Source: SVTX01 sp045659745
Lineage (GTDB): Bacteria > Bacillota > Clostridia > Oscillospirales > CAG-272
Reading direction: 5' to 3'
Length of the DNA: 47,697 bases
NCBI GenBank assembly: GCA_045659745.1
Contig: JAZRCL010000081.1
Location: forward strand, 1 to 47,697
In this document: positions 1-7,564 of the stretch, one piece after another
Layout: each line of letters begins with the position of its first letter
Position numbering within the stretch: the stretch's first letter is position 1
Program-made: the position numbers and the translations under genes
The notes under the pieces: model-generated
Told to the model about the DNA's origin: nothing
Databases searched by the model: none
Seen by the model: only the letters and a program-made list of their open reading frames with translations

Positions 1-39
1 TTATTCAAAATTTTTTTAATTTTTTGTTTTCATTTTTTT

Positions 40-78
40 CCCCCAAAAAAAAATAAAATCACGCCGATGAAATCGGCT
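40..78 (-). terminator. Terminator after the minigene
   Basis: A perfect hairpin (GCCGAT, loop GAA/TTC, ATCGGC) at 63-77 is followed on the minus strand by GTGATTTTATTTTTTTTT. Bases 1-40 left of it are A/T-rich and show nothing else that I can support. Confidence 0.65.
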
Positions 79-86
79 TCAACATT

Positions 87-155
87 TTATCCTCGTTTGA
101 TTTGAATCGAAAGTGGACAAGTGCTATGCGATTTCATCGAAATATGATTTTTCAT
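87..155 (-). CDS. Candidate 22-residue peptide minigene
   Basis: A 22-codon ORF starts with ATG at 155 and reads MKNHISMKSHST... to a TAA at 87-89. It is supported by its setting rather than by homology: a consensus promoter (TTGACT at 217-222, TATAAT at 194-199, 17-base spacer, minus strand), a strong GGAGGTG ribosome site 5 bases before the ATG, and a GC hairpin followed by a T-rich run after the stop. It is small, basic, contains one Cys, and has no signal peptide or membrane segment. It diverges from the XRE regulator gene at 334. I do not recognise the peptide. It could be a signalling or leader peptide, or simply part of a dispersed intergenic repeat with a fortuitous ORF; coding is uncertain. 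Confidence 0.35.
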   Translation of the reverse strand: MKNHISMKSHSTCPLSIQIKRG

Positions 156-193
156 TTTGCCCACCTCCATTTCTAAAAGATTATTACATGGTT

Positions 194-222
194 ATTATAC
201 TATGTATTTGTTTCAAAGTCAA
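194..222 (-). promoter_or_regulatory. Sigma-A-type promoter of the minigene
   Basis: On the minus strand TTGACT (217-222) and TATAAT (194-199) are separated by 17 bases, near-consensus for a housekeeping promoter. Transcription would begin near 187 and run leftward into the 22-codon ORF. Confidence 0.7.
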
Positions 223-279
223 TAACTTAATAGTTTAAATTCTTCAACTGCGGGTTGAAAAAATTAAACCTTTGATTTA

Positions 280-308
280 TTGCGCAAAAGCATTTTATGT
301 GATATAAT
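280..308 (+). promoter_or_regulatory. Extended -10 promoter of the XRE gene
   Basis: TATAAT at 303-308 is preceded by TGA, giving an extended TGnTATAAT -10. A partial -35 (TTGCGC, 280-285) lies 17 bases upstream. An upstream TTG start at 280 would lie inside the promoter, so it is rejected in favour of the ATG at 334. Confidence 0.6.
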
Positions 309-333
309 TAAACCAACGAAAGGGGATGATTAT

Positions 334-660
334 ATGGAAAACGTAAATATTGTATTAGCCGCAAACATTTTAAGGTATAGAAAGACAACCGGTCTTAGTC
401 AAGAAGAGCTTGCAAACAAATTGGGTGTTACTTTTCAAGCGGTTTCTAAATGGGAAAATGCAAAAGCAGCGCCCGATATTACATTTTTGCCGATAATGGC
501 TGACATTTTCGGTTGTTATATAGATGAGCTATTTGGAAGAATAGTAAGGACTGAAAATCACTTTGATCTTTGTACTGAACTTCCTTTCCCTGATGATGGC
601 ATTATGAGAGAAGTTTTGTGCAACGGAAGAAAAATAATAAAGATTAAACCTATTGGATAA
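334..660 (+). CDS. Short XRE-family HTH regulator
   Basis: This 108-residue cytoplasmic protein has an N-terminal helix-turn-helix of the XRE/Cro-CI class at about residues 8-62. The recognisable features are LSQEELANKLGVTFQAVSKW and the following NAKAAPDITFLPIMADIFG, typical of Clostridia regulators. The C-terminal 40 residues are short and match nothing I recognise; many relatives carry a larger effector or TPR domain here. The ATG at 334 has an AAAGGGGA ribosome site about 8 bases upstream and follows its own promoter. It is transcribed divergently from the 22-codon minigene, so a regulator/peptide relation is possible but only inferred. The DNA-binding role is secure; the target genes are unknown. 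Confidence 0.85.
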   Translation: MENVNIVLAANILRYRKTTGLSQEELANKLGVTFQAVSKWENAKAAPDITFLPIMADIFGCYIDELFGRIVRTENHFDLCTELPFPDDGIMREVLCNGRKIIKIKPIG

Positions 661-731
661 AAATCTTTAGTTTTAAGTCGGTAGGACATATTGGTTTTCA
701 TTTATATTATTAATAAACGATAGAGCGTAAT

Positions 732-1157
732 ATGACATATAAATCTAAAATGATGATTGTAATGCGTCGAGATTTAAAGATGCGTAAAGGAAAAATAGCG
801 GCGCAAGCGGGGCACGCTTGTATTGATGCTATCTTGATGGTATTGAACAAAGAAGGTCGTATGAACGATTTTGATATGACTTCTGACGAAATTGCTTTGA
901 AGGACACAAACAAACCAAGAACCCCTTTATCTGATTGGTTTTTGTATGGTTGCGCAAAGATTTGTGTATATGTAGATTCAGAAGAAGCTTTATTAGATAT
1001 CGCGCAAAAAGCAAAAGAAAAAGGAATTATTGCGTCTGTAATCACAGATGCGGGAATGACGGAGTTTCATGGTGTCCCAACAAAAACCTGTCTTGCGCTG
1101 GAGCCCTTGCCTGCTGAAATCGCAGACGAATTAACGGGTGATTTACCGTTATATTGA
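732..1157 (+). CDS. pth2: Peptidyl-tRNA hydrolase, PTH2 family
   Basis: This 141-residue cytoplasmic protein matches the PTH2 family, which cleaves peptidyl-tRNA into peptide and tRNA to recycle stalled tRNAs. The diagnostic N-terminal segment (VMRRDLKMRKGKIAAQAGHA, residues 10-29) contains the catalytic Lys. The C-terminal signature VITDAGMTEF followed by PTKTCLALEP supplies the conserved Asp and Thr. Length fits the single-domain family (about 115-140 residues). PTH2 is the normal archaeal and eukaryotic enzyme; most bacteria use the unrelated Pth1, so this copy is either a supplement or an acquired gene. It stands alone and ends in a clear terminator. There is no strong ribosome site before the ATG at 732; an internal Met (residue 7) is an alternative start. 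Confidence 0.88.
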   Translation: MTYKSKMMIVMRRDLKMRKGKIAAQAGHACIDAILMVLNKEGRMNDFDMTSDEIALKDTNKPRTPLSDWFLYGCAKICVYVDSEEALLDIAQKAKEKGIIASVITDAGMTEFHGVPTKTCLALEPLPAEIADELTGDLPLY

Positions 1158-1193
1158 GAAATGGTTCAATTCTGTTGGATCAACACAAAAAAT

Positions 1194-1222
1194 CAGGTAG
1201 GCATTTGCCTACCTGCTTTTTT
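1194..1222 (+). terminator. Intrinsic terminator after pth2
   Basis: CAGGTAGGC and GCCTACCTG form a 9-bp stem around a 4-base loop, followed by CTTTTTTC. The rest of the 304-base gap to 1461 holds the hairpin repeat at 1252-1293 and the promoter at 1350-1378. Confidence 0.9.
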
Positions 1223-1251
1223 CGTATCTCTCCTGCCGGACTCTCACAACA

Positions 1252-1293
1252 GCGACATTTACAACAAAATCGCAGATTTTGTTGTGTGGTCGC
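1252..1293. repeat. Long inverted-repeat hairpin with CGCAG loop
   Basis: ACAACAAAATC (1261-1271) pairs perfectly with GATTTTGTTGT (1275-1285) around GCA, and the outer arms GCGAC (1252-1256) and GTCGC (1289-1293) extend the structure. No T-run follows on either strand, so it is not a simple terminator. Its CGA...CGCAG arrangement resembles hairpins beside both tRNA loci (see findings). Confidence 0.7.
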
Positions 1294-1349
1294 ATGGTTC
1301 GTTCATTTTCTCGGGCTTTCCTTACCTTGATGATACATCATCCCTCGCC

Positions 1350-1378
1350 TTGACTTTTTGATATATTTGTGTTATACT
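1350..1378 (+). promoter_or_regulatory. Promoter of the GH43-like gene
   Basis: TTGACT at 1350-1355 and TATACT at 1373-1378 with a 17-base spacer. The leader to the ATG at 1462 is about 80 bases. Confidence 0.65.
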
Positions 1379-1461
1379 CCATTTAATAAGAGATAACACG
1401 CTTATAGCCAACAATAATCTATACACAACACTCTCGTAACGAGAAAAATTGAGGTGATTTT

Positions 1462-2364
1462 ATGATACCTTCTCCGCTTTACAAGGACCCTATTTATAAC
1501 GGCGCGGCTGATCCGATGATCATTCGAAAGGAATCGAATGGGAATTATTATATGTTTTACACGCAACGCAGAGCAAATCAAAACGTGGAAAACGTTTCTT
1601 TTGCTTATGGCACGGCGATTGGAGTTGCTGAATCTTTTGATTGTGAGGACTGGCATTATCTGGGGGCGCTTGATCTTAATTTTGAGTTTGGCCATAATAC
1701 CTTTTGGGCGCCGGAAATTGTTTATGATCCTGCGACCAAGCTATATCACATGTACGTGACATATATTCGCGGAATTTATACCGACTGGAAGGGTGTTGCA
1801 ACGCTGGAGCATTACACGTCGGAGGATCTGTTTTATTGGCAGCATATAGGCGGTTTGAGCTTTGGATCAAGCAGAATCATTGATCCGTGTGTGTTCAGAC
1901 TTCCTTCGGGAATTTGGCGCATGTGGTATAAGGATGAATGTCATAAGTCTAACACGTGCTATGCTGACAGCGAGAATTTATACGATTGGGATTTTAAGGG
2001 AGTTGCGACGAGCGATGAGGCGCAGGAGGGTCCAAACGTATTTGAGTTTGCGGGAAAATATTGGATGATTGCTGACGTGTGGCGCGGAATGGCGGTTTAC
2101 AGCTCTAATGATTGCGAGCATTTTTACAGACAAAAAGAAAATATCCTCTGCGGAGGCGGCAAGCGCAAGGACGACAACGTCAACGGCGCGCACGCCGACG
2201 TGTTCGTAGTTGGAGACAGAGCATTTATAGTTTATTTTACGCTCCCCGATTCAAATTTCAAGGAACGTTCTTGTGTTCAAATGGCAGAGCTTACGGTTGA
2301 AAACGGCATTTTGGTGTGCAACAGAGACGCAGAGTTTTCAATTCACGTTAAAAAAGAGGCTTGA
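1462..2364 (+). CDS. GH43/GH117-type five-bladed beta-propeller glycosidase
   Basis: The 300-residue protein has no signal peptide, so it acts in the cytoplasm. The pattern is that of the five-bladed beta-propeller glycosidases (GH43, GH117, GH32 clan): YNGAADPMIIRKE near residues 12-24 with the catalytic-base Asp position, then repeated blade motifs such as FWAPEIVYDP and YHMYVTY (about residues 79-100), a central SSRIIDPCVF (about 136-145), and EGPNVFEFAGKYWMIADVW (about 190-208) with an Asp/Glu candidate acid. It would hydrolyse imported arabino-, xylo- or galacto-oligosaccharides, but substrate cannot be told from sequence. The gene is single, with its own promoter and terminator. The ATG follows a GAGGTGA ribosome site. 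Family assignment is good; a phosphorylase of GH130 type is less likely. Confidence 0.75.
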   Translation: MIPSPLYKDPIYNGAADPMIIRKESNGNYYMFYTQRRANQNVENVSFAYGTAIGVAESFDCEDWHYLGALDLNFEFGHNTFWAPEIVYDPATKLYHMYVTYIRGIYTDWKGVATLEHYTSEDLFYWQHIGGLSFGSSRIIDPCVFRLPSGIWRMWYKDECHKSNTCYADSENLYDWDFKGVATSDEAQEGPNVFEFAGKYWMIADVWRGMAVYSSNDCEHFYRQKENILCGGGKRKDDNVNGAHADVFVVGDRAFIVYFTLPDSNFKERSCVQMAELTVENGILVCNRDAEFSIHVKKEA

Positions 2365-2404
2365 TTTCGGCGTCAGAGCAGAAAAATTGAGTTGTAAGCA
2401 AGAT

Positions 2405-2430
2405 GAGCAGGTCAAATGACCTGCTTTTCT
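2405..2430 (+). terminator. Intrinsic terminator
   Basis: AGCAGGTCA and TGACCTGCT form the stem, followed by TTTTCT; it ends the GH43-like transcript. Confidence 0.85.
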
Positions 2431-2472
2431 GTTAGTTCTTCGCCCATAACTATCGAGCAAAAATCCTCAGAC

Positions 2473-2501
2473 TTGATTTTTTACCCAAAGTATGCTATAA
2501 T
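2473..2501 (+). promoter_or_regulatory. Promoter of the 5'-nucleotidase gene
   Basis: TTGATT (2473-2478) and TATAAT (2496-2501) with a 17-base spacer. Confidence 0.7.
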
Positions 2502-2544
2502 ATGTTCAACATACACCTATTTTTAAGAAAAAAGGAAAACTGTT

Positions 2545-4449
2545 ATGAAATTTGTAAAACGCTTACTTGCTATTTCTCTCGTTTTTGTGATGCTTTTGTC
2601 GTGCTTTTGTCTTTTGACGGGAGCCGAGAGTGTGTCGTCTGACGACGAGATTACAATTCTCTTTACGCATGACCTTCATTCCCACCTGCTCCCCTCGGCA
2701 AACGAGGACGGAGAAGGCGAGTACGGTGGATATGCCCGTCTTATGACTCTGATCAAGGAGCAGAAGGCGCTCGATCCTGACGCCATTCTGGTGGACGGAG
2801 GAGACTTTTCCATGGGCTCTCTGTTTCAGACCGCATTTGCCACCTCGGCAATAGAGCTGCGAATGATGGGGGCTATGGGCTATGATGCCACGACGTTTGG
2901 CAATCACGAGTACGATTATCTTCAGGACGGGCTCAAGTCTATGCTGAACGTGGCGTCAGACTGCGGCGACCCCGTGCCGCCGATTTTGTGCGCTAACTAT
3001 TGGCCGCCTATTGAGGGTCAGGATGGTTATGACGCTGCTATGTGGGACGCGTTGAACAATTACGGCGTAAAGGATTACAAGATTCTTGAGCGCGGCGGAG
3101 TTTACTACGTCATTTTCGGCATTTTCGGTAAGGACTCGGATGACTGCGCGCCAAATTCGGGTATGATTTTAGAGGATCCTATCAAGATTGCACAGGAGAC
3201 TGTGGATATAGCTGTCAAGGACTGCAAGGACACTTACGGAGTGGATCCCGTCGTTATCTGTCTCTCCCACAGCGGCACAGAGGACGGCAAGGGCGAGGAC
3301 TACGAGCTTGCAAAGGAGGTTGACGGCATTGACGTTATTATATCGGGACACACCCATACAACCCTTAATGAGCCCATCGCGGTCAACGACACGGTTATTG
3401 CGTCGGCAGGTGAGTACGGCCGCTATCTTGGCGTAGTCAAGCTGACACGTGACGGAAGCCTCAAGAGCTACGAGCTTATTCCCGTGGACGAGACGGTGGC
3501 AGAGGATCCCACTATAGCCGCTATGGTGGAGGGCTACAAGACCTCTGTGGAGGAGGATTATCTTTCAAAGTACGGCTTTGGATTTGATCAGGTGCTTGTG
3601 AACAACAAGTACAAGTTTGACACCGTGAACGAAGTATATGCGACTCAGCACGAGTCAACGCTTGGCAATCTGTTTTCTGACGCCTACAAGGCTGCAGTAG
3701 AGAAGGCCACGGGCAAGAAGGTTGACGTGGCGCTGACGGCTTCGGGTGTTATCCGAGCAAGCATGCCGATTGGTGATGTCAAAGTTTCAGACGTGTTCAA
3801 CGCCGCGTCTCTTGGCGTGGGCACGGAGGGCGAGCTTATCGCTATTTATATTACGGGCAAAGACCTGAAAAACGCCATTGAGCTTGACGCGTCGGTTCAG
3901 CCTCTTATGAACTCTGCGCAGCTTTTTATGTCGGGTGTGGAATATTCCTTCAACAAAAACCGCATGATCTTCAATAAGGTGGATTACGCGATGCTTCGAA
4001 ACGAGGATGGAACACTCAGCGAGATTGAGGACGACAAGCTCTATTATATCGTAGCGGGAATGTATATGGGACAGATGCTGGGCTCTGCCGAGGAGACATC
4101 TATGGGAATTCTGACTATTACGCCCCGTGATGCTGACGGCAATCCTATTGAGGTGAGCGAGCTGGTCAATTACGTGGTAAAGGACGAAAACGGCAATCCC
4201 CTCAAGGAGTGGTACGCTATTGCGGACTACCTCGACAATATGGGCGGCGAAATGGACGCTAAATATGCCGAGACCGACGGACGCAAGGTGGTGTATTCCA
4301 GCATAAATCCCATCAGCCTTCTTCGCAACGCCAATATTTTCACGTATATTGCGCTGGCATTGATACTGATTCTGCTTTCCGTGATCGCATTGGTGGTCTG
4401 GCTCGTGATAAGACGTATCAGAAGAAAAAAGCATGTACAGACTGCTTGA
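2545..4449 (+). CDS. Membrane-anchored 5'-nucleotidase/metallophosphoesterase
   Basis: The 634-residue protein belongs to the UshA/5'-nucleotidase family, which dephosphorylates extracellular nucleotides (or related phosphoesters) with two metal ions. It starts with a signal peptide (residues 1-27, KFVKRLLAISLVFVMLLSCF). The metallophosphatase domain shows ILFTHDLHSHLLP (about 38-50), VDGGDFSMG (about 87-95), FGNHEYDY (about 117-124) and the ISGHTHTTL motif (about 266-274). The 5'-nucleotidase C-terminal domain follows at about 355-540. A membrane helix at about 598-625 followed by RRIRRKKH anchors it to the cell surface, where the Gram-negative enzymes would be periplasmic. It has its own promoter and terminator. 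The likely role is nucleotide scavenging, yielding nucleosides for uptake; exact substrate is not determined. Confidence 0.93.
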   Translation: MKFVKRLLAISLVFVMLLSCFCLLTGAESVSSDDEITILFTHDLHSHLLPSANEDGEGEYGGYARLMTLIKEQKALDPDAILVDGGDFSMGSLFQTAFATSAIELRMMGAMGYDATTFGNHEYDYLQDGLKSMLNVASDCGDPVPPILCANYWPPIEGQDGYDAAMWDALNNYGVKDYKILERGGVYYVIFGIFGKDSDDCAPNSGMILEDPIKIAQETVDIAVKDCKDTYGVDPVVICLSHSGTEDGKGEDYELAKEVDGIDVIISGHTHTTLNEPIAVNDTVIASAGEYGRYLGVVKLTRDGSLKSYELIPVDETVAEDPTIAAMVEGYKTSVEEDYLSKYGFGFDQVLVNNKYKFDTVNEVYATQHESTLGNLFSDAYKAAVEKATGKKVDVALTASGVIRASMPIGDVKVSDVFNAASLGVGTEGELIAIYITGKDLKNAIELDASVQPLMNSAQLFMSGVEYSFNKNRMIFNKVDYAMLRNEDGTLSEIEDDKLYYIVAGMYMGQMLGSAEETSMGILTITPRDADGNPIEVSELVNYVVKDENGNPLKEWYAIADYLDNMGGEMDAKYAETDGRKVVYSSINPISLLRNANIFTYIALALILILLSVIALVVWLVIRRIRRKKHVQTA

Positions 4450-4458
4450 TATACAAAA

Positions 4459-4496
4459 CAGCAGGTAGGTGAAAGCCTACCTGCTGTTTGATTTTC
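4459..4496 (+). terminator. Intrinsic terminator
   Basis: CAGCAGGTAGG and CCTACCTGCTG form an 11-bp stem followed by TTTGATTTT. Confidence 0.9.
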
Positions 4497-4572
4497 ACTT
4501 GCCACCCAACATTAAGGTTGCGACAAGGCAGAGAGTTATCCTTTTAGTTGACCCCGCAATAAAAATGCGTTA

Positions 4573-4601
4573 TTGATTTTTGAGGCCTTAGGCGGTATAA
4601 T
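4573..4601 (+). promoter_or_regulatory. Promoter of the HTH-TPR regulator gene
   Basis: TTGATT (4573-4578) and TATAAT (4596-4601) with a 17-base spacer. Confidence 0.65.
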
Positions 4602-4643
4602 TAAATTGTGAGGACGTCCAATAAATTTATTTGGGAGGACAAT

Positions 4644-5687
4644 ATGGAAATAAGCAATAAAATTAAGCAATTAAGATACAAGTCAGGGCTTACGCAAGAG
4701 CAGCTTGCCGCGCGGCTCGGGGTCAGCGCGCAGTCGGTGTCAAAGTGGGAAAATGCGGTCGCCATGCCGGACATAACACTTTTGCCGCTTATCGCGGAAA
4801 TATTTGGCGTGAGTATTGACGAGCTTTTTGATCTCACGGTGGAGCAGAAGCTGCGCCGCATTGAAAATCGTATTGATGTCGAGGAGGAGTTTTCTCCCGA
4901 GCTGTTCAAGGAATACGAGGATTTTTTGAAAAGTCAACTTGATGATAACAACGACAAGGTACGTATTATGGAGCTGCTTGCCAATCTGTACCATCATCGC
5001 ATGGAGTCCGACGCGCGCCGAGTCAGCAAATACGCCCGCGAGGCAATTTTAATGAAGCCCGAGCATAAAAACTGCCAATGGCTTTTGCAGATGGCAGAGG
5101 GACATTGTGTTTGGGATTGGAATATGGCAAATCATTCTACGGCGATTGATTTTTATAAAAACGTAATTGAGAGCGATAAGGGAGAGCCCAAAACGACAAT
5201 GCCGTATTATTACGTCATTGATAATCTGCTCGCAGACCACAGAGCCAAGGAGGCGGAGGAGTATCTTAATATATATCAGACGCTCCCCGCGCACAAGCCC
5301 GCGATGATTCCCGTGTACCGGGCGCATATTGCTTTGGCGGAGTACGACGTAGAGCGCGCTGATGCAATTATTGAGGACGCAATGGTAGGTTTTGCGGACA
5401 ATGAAACGTTTCTGTTTGAGGCGGCGCAGTATTACGCGCACAGATGTGAGTATGAAAAGGCGATAAAAATCTACAAGCTTTCATGGGAGAGAGGCGAAAA
5501 GCCCCGACACACCGACGCGCTGCACGGAATATCCATTATATATGAAATACTTGGAGACAACGAAAAGGCAGTTCAGACGCAAAACAGACTTCTTGAATGT
5601 CTGAAAACCGAATGGGGATTTTCAAACGACGACAGAGCAGTGCTTGAGACTGAGCGTGAAATATCAAGGCTTCAGCGAAAGGGCTAA
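4644..5687 (+). CDS. XRE-family regulator with TPR-like C-terminal region
   Basis: The 347-residue protein opens with an XRE helix-turn-helix at residues 4-62 (LTQEQLAARLGVSAQSVSKW, then AMPDITLLPLIAEIFGVSID). The remaining 280 residues are rich in paired amphipathic helices of about 34-residue period (for example YEKAIKIYKLSWERG and NEKAVQTQNRLLECL), as in TPR-like regulators. In Firmicutes such HTH-TPR proteins often sense peptides or metabolites, but no ligand is shown here. The ATG at 4644 has a GGGAGGAC ribosome site 5 bases upstream; a GTG at 4608 would sit at the transcription start and is rejected. A second HTH regulator of the same build follows at 5824. DNA-binding function is secure; target genes are unknown. 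Confidence 0.87.
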   Translation: MEISNKIKQLRYKSGLTQEQLAARLGVSAQSVSKWENAVAMPDITLLPLIAEIFGVSIDELFDLTVEQKLRRIENRIDVEEEFSPELFKEYEDFLKSQLDDNNDKVRIMELLANLYHHRMESDARRVSKYAREAILMKPEHKNCQWLLQMAEGHCVWDWNMANHSTAIDFYKNVIESDKGEPKTTMPYYYVIDNLLADHRAKEAEEYLNIYQTLPAHKPAMIPVYRAHIALAEYDVERADAIIEDAMVGFADNETFLFEAAQYYAHRCEYEKAIKIYKLSWERGEKPRHTDALHGISIIYEILGDNEKAVQTQNRLLECLKTEWGFSNDDRAVLETEREISRLQRKG

Positions 5688-5823
5688 TGTTTGGTGTGGA
5701 ACTTTGAAATTCACCAATTTTAATACTCACTCTCAACAAACGTGATATTGCAAAATGAAAATTCGGGTGATATAATATAATCAGAAGGTGCGCAGCTTCA
5801 AATTTTTTTGAGGAAGGTATTTT

Positions 5824-6957
5824 ATGAACCTGAATTTTGCAGAAAATTTCAAACGCTTACGAAAAGAGAAGGGCGTGACACAAGAGAAGCTTGCGGAGGC
5901 GCTTGACGTGTCGTCGCAGTCTGTGTCGAGGTGGGAGCTTAGTATATGCTATCCCGACGTTGAGTTGTTGCCGTCAATAGCTAACTATTTTGGGGTGACT
6001 GTGGACAGCCTTCTGTCCAATGACGCTTGTTCAAAGGAGCGCGACAGGGAAATATTCAATCAAAAAATAGATATGCTTTCGGACGAAAGCGCCGAGCGCA
6101 TAGATTTTGTAAGGGAATATTGCCGCAAATACCCCGATGACGATTATTATTCATACAATATGGTGTGCGCCGTAAGGGATCATTTGCTTTCTGCTCCAAG
6201 TGATAATGAAAGATATATGCCGCTTATGCTCAAGCACGCGCAAAAATTGCTGGAAACGCAATATCGCAACGCCGTCATTCAGCTTATGGTGACTGTATGT
6301 GACGATAAGGACCTACCAAGTTGGCTTAATATGTCTCCATATCGCGCGGGATTTTCAAGACGCGCCTGCCTCGTTTCACGCGCATCGGTGCAGGGTACAC
6401 CCGCGGAAGCGTACATTCAACACGGGCTTGAAATGCTTGAGACTATGGCGGATCAGCTTGACGCGCGCTGTCCCGATGCTATGGGTGCGCAAAGAAAGGT
6501 TGTATTCCAGAAGGACGTTTTGAGGACTATCCGATCGTTTGGAAACGGCGTTGTGCCTGATGGCTGGAAGCTGTTTTACGCATACAAGCAGCTCGTGCTT
6601 TCCGCGTGTCTGTTTGGCTGCAGCGAGATGGACGAGGGCTGGGCAAACTTTGACGAGGCGATGGAGACTTGCAAGTCCGTCTATGCCACAAACAACGAAT
6701 GGCTTGACCTTGGCAGCGAGCTGTTCTCTGGGCTGAAGGTCAGTCGAGATTGGAACTACGCCATAGATGAGCAAGGAAACAAGCACAAGCTGTTTGGCGT
6801 TGTGAGACTGTCGTTCTATAATCCCGTATATATACGCGATCTGCTGACAAATCCCCGCTGGGCGTGGTTTCACCCTGTCAGAGAGACTACTGAATTCCAG
6901 GCCGCAGTTGAGTGGGCAAGGGCTATTGAAGAAAAATATAAAAAGAAAATGGAATAA
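5824..6957 (+). CDS. XRE-family regulator with large C-terminal region
   Basis: The 377-residue protein has an N-terminal XRE helix-turn-helix at residues 5-62 (VTQEKLAEALDVSSQSVSRW, then YPDVELLPSIANYFGVTVD). The C-terminal 300 residues are alpha-helical and likely a TPR-like sensor, though they are not close to the C-terminus of the neighbour at 4644. A GAGGAAGG ribosome site lies 7 bases before the ATG, and a TATAAT-rich promoter region is present around 5770-5782. The next gene, a DNA glycosylase, begins 5 bases after its stop, so the two are probably co-transcribed. That pairing may be incidental; no damage-responsive operator is visible. Confidence 0.85.
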   Translation: MNLNFAENFKRLRKEKGVTQEKLAEALDVSSQSVSRWELSICYPDVELLPSIANYFGVTVDSLLSNDACSKERDREIFNQKIDMLSDESAERIDFVREYCRKYPDDDYYSYNMVCAVRDHLLSAPSDNERYMPLMLKHAQKLLETQYRNAVIQLMVTVCDDKDLPSWLNMSPYRAGFSRRACLVSRASVQGTPAEAYIQHGLEMLETMADQLDARCPDAMGAQRKVVFQKDVLRTIRSFGNGVVPDGWKLFYAYKQLVLSACLFGCSEMDEGWANFDEAMETCKSVYATNNEWLDLGSELFSGLKVSRDWNYAIDEQGNKHKLFGVVRLSFYNPVYIRDLLTNPRWAWFHPVRETTEFQAAVEWARAIEEKYKKKME

Positions 6958-6962
6958 AAGAT

Positions 6963-7436
6963 ATGATACACCACCCGATACCGCCGATATATGATGAAAA
7001 TTCAAAAATACTGATACTTGGCAGCTTTCCGTCGGTTAAATCCCGAGAGATAGAGTTTTTCTACGGACATCCTCAAAACAGATTCTGGAGAGTGATGGCG
7101 GCTGTTTTCGAGAGACCTGTGCCGCAAACAATAGACGAGAAAAGAGAGCTGCTTTTGGCACACGGGGTTGCTGTCTGGGACGTAATTGGCTCTTGCGAGA
7201 TCACGGGAAGCTCGGATAGCTCGATCAAAAACGTTGTTCCGAATGATCTTGGTGAAATTTTTGCGGCCGCTGATATAAAGCAAATATTCGTCAATGGCAA
7301 AACCGCTGAAAAATATTATAATAAGTATATGAAAGAGAAGTACGGCAGGGAGGCGGTGTGTCTGCCCTCAACCTCGCCCGCAAACGCGTCGTGGACTACT
7401 GAAAAATTGGTTGAAGCATGGCGTGTTATCAAATGA
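6963..7436 (+). CDS. DNA-deoxyinosine (hypoxanthine/uracil) glycosylase family protein
   Basis: The 157-residue protein belongs to the uracil-DNA glycosylase superfamily, in the branch annotated as DNA-deoxyinosine glycosylase (hypoxanthine-DNA glycosylase, UDG family 6). It should remove deaminated bases, chiefly hypoxanthine, starting base-excision repair. The signature is ILGSFPSVKSREIEFFYGHP (about residues 16-35), with NRFWRVMAAVF after it, and a C-terminal LPSTSPANAS loop (about 137-146) that corresponds to the DNA-intercalating HPSPxN-type motif. Length fits the single-domain family. It overlaps no neighbour but sits 5 bases downstream of the HTH gene, in the same likely transcript, and is followed by a strong terminator. 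Confidence 0.87.
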   Translation: MIHHPIPPIYDENSKILILGSFPSVKSREIEFFYGHPQNRFWRVMAAVFERPVPQTIDEKRELLLAHGVAVWDVIGSCEITGSSDSSIKNVVPNDLGEIFAAADIKQIFVNGKTAEKYYNKYMKEKYGREAVCLPSTSPANASWTTEKLVEAWRVIK

Positions 7437-7437
7437 T

Positions 7438-7468
7438 AAAAGCCCCAAGGTTATCCTTGGGGCTTTGT
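7438..7468 (+). terminator. Intrinsic terminator
   Basis: AGCCCCAAGG and CCTTGGGGCT form a perfect 10-bp stem around TTAT, followed by TTG and a short T-poor tail. Confidence 0.85.
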
Positions 7469-7492
7469 GCTATCCCTGCCACCATTTACAGC

Positions 7493-7521
7493 TTGAAAAC
7501 CCTTATGTTATATGGTATAAT
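7493..7521 (+). promoter_or_regulatory. Promoter of the LysM-CAP gene
   Basis: TTGAAA (7493-7498) and TATAAT (7516-7521), 17-base spacer. The transcript would start near 7528, which rules out the ATG at 7529 and supports the TTG at 7565. Confidence 0.75.
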
Positions 7522-7564
7522 GTAATAGATGACGTCATTAAAACAACAGGAGGAATGTGAAATA

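Noticed and set aside
1161..1361. 66-codon ORF after pth2
   Set aside because: It spans the pth2 terminator and the palindrome and has no ribosome site.
3787..4434. 215-codon minus-strand ORF within the 5'-nucleotidase gene
   Set aside because: Shadow of the C-terminal nucleotidase domain and membrane helix.
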